This document shows positions 23,001 through 35,338 of a DNA stretch of 64,000 bases, one piece after another. This stretch comes from Larus michahellis (taxonomy: Eukaryota; Chordata; Aves; Charadriiformes; Laridae). The position numbers and the translations under genes were made by a program. The stretch is from contig NC_133898.1 of the NCBI RefSeq assembly GCF_964199755.1, positions 109,749,847 to 109,813,846 on the forward strand, read 5' to 3'. Below the pieces are notes generated by a model that was not told where the DNA came from, did no database searches, and saw only the letters and a program-made list of their open reading frames with translations. Each line of letters opens with the position of its first letter. Positions within the stretch are counted from its first letter, which is position 1.

Positions 23001-24586
23001 AACATCTTCCTCTTGAAATCAATCCAGCTTGTTCACAATTGTCATTAGTGCCATTTATTTTTAGTAGGATTATTTTGGAAACCCCTCGTGTACGACTTTC
23101 TAGGTTGAAGAATCATCCTGGATCTAAACAGGACTGTGTAATTTACATCACAGTAATTCATGTCAACACATGGGGAGCCTTATCAGAACAAAGAGCAGAA
23201 GAAAAGTGATGGAATAACACAATGAGAGCAGGAGATGAAAGGGAGGACAAATGAAACATGAATTACACCAGGCAGTGCCAACGGGGAGGCTGCAAGCCAT
23301 GGCACGCTCCCTTCCCCTCTTATGCCCTTTTGTCCCTGCAGTACATCTGAGCTTACACTAGCTCCTTTTTTTCATATGCCTTTGACATGCCTAACACAAG
23401 TAAAAATAAAAAAAATCAACCCAAGTTTGGTACCTAATGTATTTAAGTGTGTATTAAAATGTTGAGATCGAATATTTAACCTGTTGTCTGAGGGATCAAG
23501 TTCATTGAATAATGTATAAAGGGATGGGGAAGACCCACAGCTTTCACAGGAAAATACAGCTACGACACTCCAGAGGAAATAAATGAGTGAGCTCCCAGAA
23601 CAACTCTGCTTGATCCAGAAAGGGATCCTTTGAATTTTGAATTGAAATCCTTTATGAATGAATGTATGTTACATGTGTTAAAATAAGCTTTGCACCCAGT
23701 AAAAGGTTCTTACTGTTGCTTCTGTCATGTATAAGTTGGATAAATGTTCCCACAGTCTTCCCCCGTAGCCACGGTCACAGTTTGCAGTTGTGAAACTGCA
23801 TCCCTCGGTGGCTGCAAAACCCTTTACAAACCAACCAACCTCATACACAGTCACTTCACCCAACACAGGGACGGGTCGGGGCAATTCTGCAAGTACTTTC
23901 TGCATTTATAGGCAGCGTTACTGCAATCCCGCTCACTCACCAGCATATTTATCCACACAGTTTTCCTCTGAGGAAGTACTGCTAGCCTAGTCTCATATAT
24001 AGCTAGCTTTGGTCATGGAAAAGCCCTTTCACCTAATCTAAAGCTAAAACCCATACAAGGTTTGAAGCTGTACAGATCCCTGTTGTTTTAGGGAACTTCC
24101 AGCATCGATGTGTCACTGGGATCCTCAAAATTCTCTCTGCTGTCTCCTTGCCCTGTAGATGCCTAAAACAATTCGTGCAAAGCCTTTTGCTGTTGCAGTG
24201 CCAAGGCATTACATGTCTACCCATGGGCACAAACGCCACCATACTTCTACTGTGGTCAAGAAGCTGAGATGCTTTATGCAAGCTTTCGTCCCATGAACTC
24301 GTCTGCTTCTTCTCACACGTGGGCTCTCTCGCAGTGCACGTGCCAGATTAGGAAACATACGAAAGGTCGCTGATTAGTGGGCTTCTGACAGAGGATTGCC
24401 TGTTGTCTGTTATATATAATTTATATCCTGTTAGTTGAGGTATTCACCTGGCAAGTGCAAGAGGCTGTTTTCCCCTCCCAGATTTGGAGCAAACGTTTGA
24501 AATCAAATTTCTTGCTTCCCAACACCATAGTCACAGTGTGGGTGCTGTAATTCGTTGTCACTCAGATTCTGCTGCTGAAAACCAGG
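20074..24586. other. Intergenic, nothing firmly recognised
   Basis: AT-rich DNA with a purine-rich patch (22415-22465). The longest frame is 186 codons (minus, 22148-22708), without motifs, in a G+C-richer stretch where stops are rarer. I do not call it. Confidence 0.45.
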
Positions 24587-24740
24587 GGAAGTTGTGGATG
24601 CCCCATCCCTGTAAGTGTTCAAGGCCAGGCTGGATGGGGGTCTGAGCAGCCTGGTCTAGTGGGAGGTGTCCCTGCCCATGGCAGAGGGGTTGGAACTTTA
24701 AGGTCCCTTCCAACACAAACCATTCTATGATTCTATGATT
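24587..24740 (+). mobile_element. CR1 LINE fragment (3' terminal 150 bases)
   Basis: Starts at GGAAGTTGTGGATGCCCCATC and ends with CCATTCTATGATTCTATGATT. It includes CTGGTCTAGTGGGAGGTGTC and AAGGTCCCTTCCAACACAAA. 5'-truncated, plus orientation. Confidence 0.93.
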
Positions 24741-27700
24741 ATTTTGTTTACCTAATTAGAAATTTATTGAAGATAGTAGGCAGAAGATATTAATTCTATA
24801 ACCTAGGAACCATGCACCTGGAAAGTAGGGGATACCCTGCGAATTTTTAGTTACCCGTGCAAAGGGGAAGGATTTAAACAAGGAAGGTTGAAAAAGTCTC
24901 ACCTTCAATGCTGGTCAAGGTGTTCTCTGGAGATGTGGGTTCGAATCACAATATGGTATCTAAAAACTTTGGCTTTTCTATTTCCATGATATAGACTCAA
25001 ATTTAGAAATCAAGCAACAGGACAACATTCATATGTCAAAATCCTAGTGACACACAGGAACTGAACTACCTTCAGTTCAGTCCAGGCATTTGAAGGTCCT
25101 ATCAGCTTACGCAGGTGTTGCCTCACTCAGACACTGACTGCTAGAAATCACGTTCCCTATTTATCTCAGATATATCTCTATAATATTTATCTCTACATAT
25201 CTATATAATATACCTATATAATATATAGATTAGCTGTACAATATATTAAATGTTTTATAGCAAGTGGTGATTCACTAAGCCCAAAATGTCAATATTAAGG
25301 CAAAAATTTTGACACATTTTCCTTGAGAGAATGGTCATGGGAGTCTTGGCACTGCAGCACTTCCCACCACAGCTGAGCACAGGTCTGCTTCCTTGTTCTG
25401 GTAGGAGAGACCCACAGAAGACCACAGTGATCTCTGAGAGGGCAGCAGACATGCTCTACATTTGCAGTGTCTGTTAAGCTCCGGCAGTGTCTTGAGCTGG
25501 GCAGCTTCTCAAAATCTGGCTGGATGCAAGGGAGATGGAAATGGAACTGAATAAATTTGTCCAACACTATCTATTGTGGACACAGCTCCTAATGTTATCA
25601 GTCAAACACCAAAACACTTCAGATACCACCTGCAGAGCACAGTGCCAGAACTTGTAATACATGGACATGTATAACGTACGAAGCCCATCGTCTTCTGTCT
25701 AAGGTTTTGATAATAAATTGGATGAGATCGCGATTGCTTCCTTCCTAAGGATTTCTTGTGTCTATGAAATACTCCATCTGAACATACAGCTAGCAATCGC
25801 TCAATCTTCCTTACCAATGACTGCAGATTTTAGCCTCTTTCCTTAGGTAATCTACAAAGAACCGACCGAGGACAACGTTTTTTCTGTATTTCCTGTATAT
25901 TAATTTAGACCTGGAAGAGATCCTGTGTGGTCTCTCTTGCAGAGTTACTGGCGAGTGAAGCTTGCATGTTACTTTTCCACTGAAGGAGCCAGTGCTCCTC
26001 ACTGCTGAGATGCCTGGTGGTTTTCTATATTTTGAGGAGCTTAAAGTCTTTCCCGTATCCCTTAGCATGCGGGTCTGCAGTTCAAGTCTTGATGGACATG
26101 TGATAGTTCAAGCAGACTGCTGGAGTACAGGCTCCAAAGGGTGATTGCTTTTTACTGTTGTAGGCACAAGGAATACACAAATTTAGGAAAACTGATAAAT
26201 GTGTATTACTACAGCTTGTTTGCTTCCCCCTTCTAGGTATTTTGTGGTCTCCTTCAGTTCTGTGATGCAAGAGCTCCTTTTGGAGTTTAGATGGGGAAAT
26301 GAACTAATTTACCAAGACAGTTCCCCTGCCAAGGGCAAACTTTTACATTAGATGGTCATCAGTCACTACATCTCTGAAGGTGTGGCGGACTGTCCTGTCA
26401 CTTTCTAAAGGGCTTTTGTTCAGTTCAGATATAAAAGGCAAATATCTTCCAAGCTAAAAAGGGAGCCTGCAGTCTGCTCAGTATGTCTATACAGAGGGGA
26501 TATATTCGCTACATTTCCTTTGTCTGACTTTGGGAGTTAGCACAGGCTATTGGCTGTTCCCAGCTATCTAATTTGGCTAACAAGAGAGTTAAATATTGTA
26601 GATGTGTCAAATCACCTGTTTGTTAGTCTCAGGGCCAAAAAATAAGTCTGAGCCCATAGATACAACCCCGAGTCCTCAGTATAAATTTAATTCGTTTTCT
26701 GTTTGACCTTATCTAGATATTCACTGTAACATGCAACAGTTTTATACATATACTGAGTTTGACTGAGTCTATTTAATAATTTTCAGCTTTGGTTTAGGGA
26801 GAGGAATAAGCTTCTCTTACACTACAGAGCTGTGTTTTGCCTAAGCTTGGGAACATCTGTGCTGTAAGTGGGTTCTCTGACACAGTTGTTTACATTGCGA
26901 AATCAGGCCATGTCCAACAAAAATCCCAAATGCCCTGCCCTTTGCATTTTAGAGTCCTTCTAAATGCGACCCAACACCACCTGAGCTCTGCATAACAACA
27001 GAAGAGCATTCACAATACTCTTGGGATGACCTGACTACAAATTCTTGATTTACAGGAATTTATCTTGAAAGTGATAACAGATTTCTCCTGATCTGATTGA
27101 CTCTGAAGATTAAATAACAACTTGGATAATGAGAGTAAAATGGCTTAGCTGTTCTGTATAATTATATCAATTCCAAAGCTATACAAAACAAATAAACATA
27201 AGCCCCAGTATTCAAGCCTCGTTGGGTTTATGTTGCAACAGCTACATTAAACAAAATTACAGATTCAGTCAGATCTTATCATGCTGGTGTTGCGGCAGCT
27301 GCTCTGGACAGGATCACACAGTTATTTGTACTGCAGGGCTTTTCTGGGGATCAATGGTCCAGATTTCTTCAACAAACAGCTCCACCTCTGCCCTACAAAC
27401 ATTAACTCAGGTGCTAGCAAGATGTTCAACCCCAGCTTAAGCTGGGATGTGTCCACTTCTGGCTGCTGGACTGCAAGGATTCCCACGCCACTCCTGTTTT
27501 ATTCCCCGAGAAAAAAGATTCAATAAGCAGAAAAGAGCTGGAACCATTGGAGATTTTAATCATTTATCCCATGTGACTATTCAGTGTCCAACCAGGAATT
27601 TACCTGTCAAAAAATATTCTACCTATTTCTTGTTACTGTCTATCTTAGCAAGTACAGCTGGTACAGGAGCCTTATTTATGTCACCCTCTCTATAAATCCA

Positions 27701-28407
27701 TCTATTTTTTAAGACTTTCTAAGATATAATTTATAGAGAAAAAGAAAAAGGGAAAAACTTCTAAAGTAGATGCCCAAGGCCTTTGGGGTTTTACTAGAGT
27801 GGGAGTTGCATGGTGGTGAGCTAAACTAGGGGATGGGTTGTGACCTGATGGGTACGAGGGGGCCAGGGAGGGAAGGTAAGCACTCATCCCCTCATTCCCA
27901 CACTGACTCTGCTTTGGGGGACTCCATCCACCCTTCTCCAGGACAGGCAAGTCCCCTGGGTGCTGCTCGGAGAGGCTTCGCCCCCAGAGCCCCTTTGGAG
28001 GGCTGCGTGGACAGGGCTGCCCCAGGTCTGTCTCCTTCTGCCCTCTGTCTCCTGCTGCCTATACCCTTGGGCAGGCAAGATGTGGTCTGCAGCACAGGTG
28101 GTTCCCCTTGGTGGACCAAGTATGACCCTTGCTTTTCAGATGTTTTGGACTAAATGACCCCTCTGCAGCTCACAGAAATGGTAATTATGTCTCAGGAATA
28201 GCACGAGAGTCTGGAGCAGAGGGGCGCGGGGTGGGTGTAGATTGCCTGTAGGTGTACTGTGGGTCGGGATGGTTTGCTTTCACTCACTGGTGCCCTGTCC
28301 GCCTTGGACGCTGGGGTCGGGCCAGGGACCTGAGGGATTCAACAGTGCAGACGTAGCCCATGAGCATACTTTGGCTCAGAGAGGGGGATAAGTGGCGTCT
28401 GCACAGA
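24741..28407. other. Intergenic; AT-rich tract, possible tRNA-derived remnant
   Basis: No gene recognised. A TATAT/ATATCT-rich low-complexity tract lies at about 25159-25245. A sequence resembling the T arm of a tRNA is at 24944-24962. All open frames are of chance length. Confidence 0.45.
25159..25245. repeat. AT-rich low-complexity tract
   Basis: Irregular repetition of ATAT, ATCTCTA and TATAATAT words over about 85 bases, with no clear unit. Confidence 0.6.
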
Positions 28408-28510
28408 TCATAGGATCACAGGGAAATTCAGGTTGGACGCAACCTCAGGAGGGCTCTAGTCCAACCTCCTGCTCCAGGCAGGGTGAGCTGTGAGACCAGA
28501 GCAGGTTATG
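28408..28510 (-). mobile_element. Diverged CR1 3'-end fragment of a different subfamily
   Basis: TCATAGGATCACAGGGAAAT, CAGGTTGGACGCAACCTCAGG and GGGCTCTAGTCCAACCTCCTG follow the layout of a CR1 terminus in reverse orientation. The wording (CTCAGGAGG...CTCTAGTCC) differs from the other copies. It is short, about 100 bases. Confidence 0.8.
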
Positions 28511-31500
28511 ACCTAGAAATAAAAATAGCGTTGCGAAGAGAGACCAATTGGATTTTGCAGAACAAGAGGAACAAGGCAAAAAAAAAGTTAATAGCTGATA
28601 ATTTGATATTCTTGAACATTTACTGAATTTCCATTTTTACCATCATCCATTTGTTTAATTTTTCTGTATAGATCTTAGGCTTCTGGTTCATGTATTAAAT
28701 TGGTCTGTAAATCACCTAGAACATCTTTAGGCATAAAATAAAGAAATTACAACAATATTAACATCAACCAACATACAAAGAAATGTGATATGCTATTTGT
28801 TTACAGTCTAAAGTTATTAGACTGAAAGTCAGCCTTCACTGGAGAGAAAAATGACCTCAGTTTATTGTTCTTTGGCTTTGAATAGAAAGTCTTTATTATT
28901 TTAGTACCAGCTGAACATAGAGGGAGACCTGTAATGTAGGTCTAATAGAACTCATTTCTTGTTATTAAAAGTTAAAGAGTAACTGCAGATAGTAATTACA
29001 AAATTACTTTAGATTTCTCCTTAGAAAATGGCCTCCATTACCACATTTGCTACCTCCCTCCCAAAATAAAATCAGCCCCTAACAAAACCACTTTTACAAT
29101 ATTTTAATGATTAAACTGTATTTTTTTCCTTTTATATCACAAGAAAACGTTTAATTATTCTATTGGCCTGTTCAGGATCTGTGTCCAACATTTTATGAAA
29201 GTGAAGAAAATAAGAATTAATACACAGAGTCAAGTCATGCAGTATGTTGTAGAAAAAGGGTTAGCTGAAATTCTTAATCCTTTGGTTTAAGACTGGTACA
29301 AAGTAATGAATGAACAGATAGTTTTCGTTATTAGCATTCTGGATTACCAGGAAAAAAATACTTCCCAAACCCCGTGGTTCTTAGGTTTTTGAATCTGGGG
29401 GTTTGTGCACCTTGTGTGTGGTTCTACCAACAATCCCAATTCCAGAGCAAATTTGATCCTTCCAATTTTGTAGCAGTGAGCATCCTGCCCAGACTGAACC
29501 AAAGCACTTTCCCAGAAGGGGAAGATGGTGTGCCAATGGGCACTGACACACCCAGTCATGCAAAATTTGAGTCTCCTCTTGAGTCTCCTGGTGTCTCTGT
29601 GCAGGGTGGGCTTTCAGCACCTTGCATGGTCAGCCCTGATGCATGGTCAGGGGGAGACGGGGTAGCGCTCGGATTAGCACTATCTCTTTTCCTGAGCTAA
29701 ACCCCTCTGAGGCTGGAAGAGCAAAGTCCAACCGCTGTAGAAGTTTTGCTGAGGGGGGGCAGCTCTGCTGGGGGGAGAGCGGGGCCCTGAGGATGAGCAC
29801 CTGCCAGGGGCCCCCACAACTCCAGCACTGGCTCTGGCTTCATGGGCTTCTCTGTGGTGCTTGGAACTGCCCTTGATCTGATTTCTGCAGAGCCAACATT
29901 TGCTGAACCATTTGTGAATCACTTGACGCTTGCACAGACTTGTTGAGAACACCAGAGTCATCTGCCAGACCACAATGTTCCCGGCTTTTCTTTCTTTGCT
30001 TCCTTCTTGAGCCTGCTGCTTCAGCCAGCTTTAATTATATGAGCATGGCAGGGGTGAAGAGATCGGCTATACAAGGTGAAAAATCACAGTGTGCTCTCCT
30101 CTTACGTTTTCATGCAAAAATGAAGACTTTCTTTGTGATGCATCGTTGAATGCTGTTCAGTTATAAACAGCTCCAGTCCCCAGTGGCTTCAGTCAGAGAT
30201 AAGGACACAGCACCAGGCAAGTTTGTTTGCTCACAGATACAATCACTCAAGAAATAAAAATAACGTTCTTCCTGTCAAGCTAGCTAAAGACGTCAGTGCT
30301 CATTGAACCTTTACAAAGGCTTTTGGAAAGCTATGAATACTGTAAAGAGCTTAACTTATCACTTAACTAATTATAATTATTATATTTTAAAATAATTTAA
30401 ACTGAGTTATTAAAGTGTACTTTAATCTTTATTTTACCTTTTATGAAGCATAAAAGTACTGTAGACAAAGTATGCACACATTGGATCACTATTGTCTTAT
30501 TTGAGAGATTAGTATTTTTTTTTTAATATTAGCTAGACATTTCTAAGACTGAATATGTAAATGGATATGACATATCAAAGAGTTAGGTTGCACCTCTCGG
30601 CTTTAATGTCAGCACTCTGCCTTTTATGCTTCTGTATTATTCTTTGAAACGGCTGAGATTATACGTTGGCCACTAAATTGCCCTATTATGTTTTAAAGGA
30701 TTTTAGAGATTGAAGAGGGGTGATTGGCGGGGATGTCAGCTGGCAAAATCAACTTTCAATTCCATACTGCTGCAGGGAGTGTGGAGAAAAAAAAAGACAC
30801 AAAATCTTGCCTTTTCCGGACAAAAAAAAGGAAAAATAAAAGGCAATGTTTGTAATGAACACTTAAATAATTTTACACATAATTTGAAGTGGTGACACTT
30901 GCAAATCCTTCTGCTAGCTGAGCTGTACCAAGTGTGGGTCTCGTGTACAAATACGGTGTTACCGAAACTCACTCCCTGGGGGGGGACACCACACGAAGGC
31001 TGTGTCCACATCTGCCCCCCTCACCTCCCAGAGGCAGCTTACAACCCTCCACAGCCAGCGCTGGCCTCTGCAGGGGAGAATGCATTTTCTTCCTCGTGAA
31101 TATTAATTTTCCTTCCATTTGAAACCGGACTGCCCCCTTTACATGAAATACTTCTGTTCTGCCTGGTGCTGAGGGTCTAACCGACAGCCCGTGACCGCCG
31201 TCTACACAGCACCGAGCTCTTTGTGGCCCAACATGAGAAATGATGGCAATACCTGTGGAAATGGGGGCCATGTTGGCTAGCACAACAGCAGCAAGGTCTT
31301 GCTTTCTTTGCCAGCAAGACAGAGTTATTCATCCCTGGTTTAGCACTGCGTGGCGCCGGGTAAGGAGTATTAGATTATTGGCAAAGTCATTGGACTAGAG
31401 CTTTGCGCTGGTGAAGGCTGAAATGCATTTCCCGACATACGTGGTTGGTATTTTGCTTTATCTCAGTCAGAGCACATAAGCCCTGCTGTCCATCTTTCCC

Positions 31501-32028
31501 CCTCCCTTCTCCCTCTCAGCTCTCCCCCTCCTTTATCACTCCCCCTCTAATCACACGGAGTCTCCCTGGCCGCTGCCTTTGGCCCAGCCTTCAGCAGCCT
31601 GCAGGGGAAGTGGCCTCCCCCGTCACGCTTGTGCTAATTGGGGCCTAATGAGAGGCATTTGCTTTCCCCTCTGTGCTTATGGTTCCCCAGCTGGAGCCCT
31701 GGCTCGTTCTTCCCTTTCCGTGTCTCTCAGCTGTTCCAGGAGGAGAGCAGATGCTCCCTCGCACCCCTGTGGAGAACAGCTGGCCGCCATCGCTGCCATG
31801 TCACGGACCGGCTCCGGCTCGTGCTCTGAACCACCCGGCTGGGACGCTTGGAGTCCTCGACCTGGATCCTGCTCTGCAGGGAGAGTCTCAGGCTGCAGCA
31901 GAAATCATCCTTTTCTCTCTCAGAACAAAAATAAGTGGTTGTGTCCCGGTCGCAGTGTTTAAAACCCTCCAAGAACAGATAGCATCTATATTGAAAAATA
32001 CATGCAGATCCCTGTGAAAATAGCTGTG
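28511..32028. other. Intergenic; pyrimidine tract and homeodomain-type motif pair
   Basis: No gene recognised. It contains a long CT-rich tract (about 31486-31545) and a TAATTG/TAATGAG pair (31635-31652). Frames of 104-127 codons in the 31.0-32.0 kb G+C-richer part have no motifs. Confidence 0.45.
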
Positions 32029-32509
32029 AAGGACATGGACCTGTTGGAGCAGATCCAGAGGAGGCCATGAAGATGATCAGAGGGCTGGAGCACATCCCCT
32101 GTGAGGACAGGCTGAGAGAGCTGGGGTTGTTCAGCCTGGAGAAGAGAAGGCTCCGGGGAGATCTTATTGTGGCCTTCCAGTATCTGAAGGCGGCCTACAG
32201 GAAAGCTGGGGAGGGACTTTTTACAAGGGCATGTAGTGACAGGACAAGGGGTAATGGCTTCAAACTGGAAGACGGTAGATTTGGATTAGATATCAGGAAG
32301 AAAGTTTTCACTATGAGGGTGATGAGGCACTGGAACAGGTTGCCCAGAGAAGCTGTGGATGCCCCATCCCTGGAAGTGTTCAAGGCCAGGCTGGATGGTG
32401 CTTTGAGCAGCCTGGTCTAGTGGGAGGTGTCCCTGGATATGGAAGGGGCGTTGGAACTCAATGATCTTTAAGATCCCTTCCAACCTAAACCATTCTATGA
32501 TTCTATGAT
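32029..32509 (+). mobile_element. CR1 LINE copy with a largely open ORF2 tail
   Basis: About 480 bases in plus orientation. A 117-codon open frame (32067-32420) carries [40 protein letters not shown] and [20 protein letters not shown], the C-terminal part of CR1 ORF2. The 3' UTR ends with CATTCTATGATTCTATGA. The open frame suggests a relatively young copy. It is 5'-truncated and inactive. Confidence 0.95.
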
Positions 32510-35114
32510 TTTTAAATGTTAACATGGAGACCAAAAGAGCCATATCTGATGGCTAAAGGCAAGAAGGGCCCTCATGCCCACAGAGCTCAGTTATAGGGAT
32601 AATCCATTGGTGTTTCTACATCAATTTTAATTCAGCTCATATGCGGGTTTTTCAACACAACCTTACTGATCATCTCCTTTTACTGCCCTTTGATTTGCAT
32701 TTTAGAGTTATCTCAGACTTCCTGGACTGGATCCTTTTTGATAAAAGTAGGCCAGAGCACCATACATCCCAGCTACTAAGGGACAGTTGATGGGACTGGG
32801 TCCGGTCTGGGTGGGGGGTCAGTGGATGTGCTCCTCTTGTGCTGCTCTATCTGCTGACCTTACCCATGTGTGTCCTCCGAGCATCAGGTTCTTGGCTGAC
32901 TTTCCTCAAGCAAGAAATTGAGCTCCAGCCTCTAATTTCAGGCTGCCCAACAGAGCTGGTCGCCCTTCTCCAAACACGTGGTTTGTGGACACGTGTGTTT
33001 ATGCATGCCCTGTGCTGAAGGGAGGGCACCTTCAGAGCCTTTACAGACACCGCAGCAGCTTCGTTCCTGCTCTGCTCCTGGAAGCCGGGTGCTGCTGGGG
33101 ACTCCCCGCTCGGTACAGCTACAATCCAGTTCATCCTACAAGTCGTTTCTTCACTCCTTTCGATTAGATCATTCATTCCTGGGAACAGATCTAGTTTAAA
33201 AACAAGGGATGGGAAATGTTAACTTCATTGTAAGAAGTCACTTAAGTCTTGTTTTTCTTGCAAGCAGAGGAATGCTGAGCTGGTCGTCTTTAGCCTTTAG
33301 TACACTGTTTGTAGAGCAGGTTGTGGCCATTTGGTCTGTGGTCACTGAGGACACACACACAGGCTCCCTGACAACTCCACCTTAATTAGGGCCTGATCCC
33401 AGCTTTCTCACGAACCAGCAGAAGCAATGTGTGTTTGTCAAGTATGAAGGGTTGGAAAGGAATAAGGGTAAAAGAGAGAAAACTGTTGTCACTTATTATT
33501 TTTTTTATCTTAAAATATTGCAGTTGGCTTTAATCATTTTATCACTTAACTGTATCAAAGTAGCTGAGGTTCGTAGAAGGTGCTGAACACTCCTTCTGAA
33601 CAATGCTTCCTTTGAGCTATTTATCCATGCAGTGCTCTGTTGGAATGCAACCAGCAGAAACAATATCTGATGGGCTTGTGCAAAGCCCACTTAAGGTATA
33701 TTATGTTGTCAAGGCAGATCTGTAAGCTAGCCCTTTCTGAACAGGGGCTGTGTGTTTGATCTTAAATCTTCAAAAATTGGCATGTAAGCTGAGGGGAAAA
33801 ACCATCTCTTAGTCTTTGTCCACATCTCCATTGTGCTGCAGTGAGCCTTCAGACCTGGAGAGGCTGAGATCCCATGTTTAATACATTTTAAATAATCTAT
33901 TATGCATCTGTATACACTGACTCCACGGCTGGATTCATCTCACCTACCGGTACCAATGGGGTTCAGCATAAGACAAAATGTTAAGTGTCCTCATGAGAGT
34001 GCAATGAGTCTAAACTGCACCCACGGTCAATGGATGTCTAGATAAACACAATCACTAGACAATCGTGTAGGTCACCCTGACGTCCACCCGAGTTTAGCTG
34101 CTGAGATGTAGGCCTCCTGCACCATTTGAGATGCTTCAGGGTTAACCCATGGGATCTCCAGCTGCTGATCTGGAAGGACATTGGTGCACTGTAGGATGTG
34201 TGCCGTATTTGATGACCCCACGAGGCCACTTTGTACATCCTGTTGTGACTCAAATGGCACCAGATGCCTAAGCTTAGGGAACGCGGTCCCAGTGTAACAA
34301 CACTGTAAACTTCTATGTTTGGACTAGTCCTCCTGTGTCATTCCCCTCTGTTTCCCTGCTGCTTCCTGGTAGCACCTGTTTTATGACAAGATGAACTGTG
34401 CCTTGTAATACTGCTTTTATGGCATCAGGACTGCCCATCTGATGAGCTTTATGCATGATGTAGCTTTTTCTGGGAATGTGATTGTTTTAGGAGGATGCGT
34501 GGAGCAGTCTGCGGAGGATGACGCTGGGAGTAGGCCTGGTGGTGTGCCGGGAAGGCTCTCGAGTCACACCCTGCTCCCACGCCACTGCTCCTGCCAGGTA
34601 ACTACACTTTGCCCTTTGTTCAGGACTTTTGGCAATTTTGTAATATATCCTTGGTTGATACTGCTGCCAAGTTCACCCAGGGTGCGGCACAGGCACCAAT
34701 AACACACTCCTGCCCTGAATTTCTAAAAAGTTGTTCAGGGAAGATAAAAACTTTCAGCAAATAACCATAACAACAGAATTATGATTGTTGATGTTATTTG
34801 TGTTTTTTTTGGTCCTGGATTAAAACAGAAGTGGCAGTTTGCAGTCCTCAAGCAGTCTTGCAGCCTGTGGACTGTGTCAGTATTAACATAATGATAATAC
34901 TGTTTAGCTGAGGGCTTTCAAATCTACTGCCTAAACCCTTCCCTGCCTTGTGTTTTCAGCCACGACTGACCAGCTTGGAAGTCCTCTCAAGTGTTTTTTT
35001 GCTCCACGTAAGGGTATGTTTGCATGGAAAAGGTGTTTTATAGAAAACCAAGGTATGAATTTACAGTGCAAATAGTGCAATAAGAGTCTCTCCATTTGGA
35101 CAGTCTTGTTCAAA
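32510..35114. other. Intergenic, nothing recognised
   Basis: Single-copy-looking sequence, with only frames of up to about 110 codons and no motif. No RNA gene seen. Confidence 0.45.
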
Positions 35115-35182
35115 GAGTTGGACTTGATCTTAAAGGTCTGTTCCAACCTAAATTATTCTATGATTTGATTCTATGATTCTGT
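35115..35182 (+). mobile_element. CR1 3'-terminal fragment (first of two in tandem)
   Basis: AGTTGGACTTGATCTTAAAGG and TCTGTTCCAACCTAAATTATTC, then a tail of TATGATTTGATTCTATGATTC units. Only about 68 bases remain. A second CR1 end begins within ten bases of it. Confidence 0.85.
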
Positions 35183-35190
35183 AGACATTG

Positions 35191-35338
35191 AGTCACCATC
35201 CCTGGAGGTATTTAGAAGACGTGTAGATGTGGTGCTGAGGGACATGGTTTAGTGGTGGACTTTGCAGTGCTAGGTTAATGGTTGGACTTGATGATCTTAA
35301 AGGTCTTTTCAACCTAAATGATTCTGTGATCCTATGAT
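35191..35338 (+). mobile_element. CR1 3'-terminal fragment (second of two in tandem)
   Basis: AGTCACCATCCCTGGAGGTAT, then the distinctive GGTTTAGTGGTGGACTTTGC and CAGTGCTAGGTTAATGGTTG stretch and a tail of ATTCTGTGATCCTATGATTC. The same subfamily wording appears, reversed, in the host element at 43.15 kb. Confidence 0.9.

Noticed and set aside
26070-26100. B-box-like GTTCAAGTC suggesting a tRNA
   Set aside because: No matching stems or A box around it. The same applies to GTTCAAGCC at 42829.
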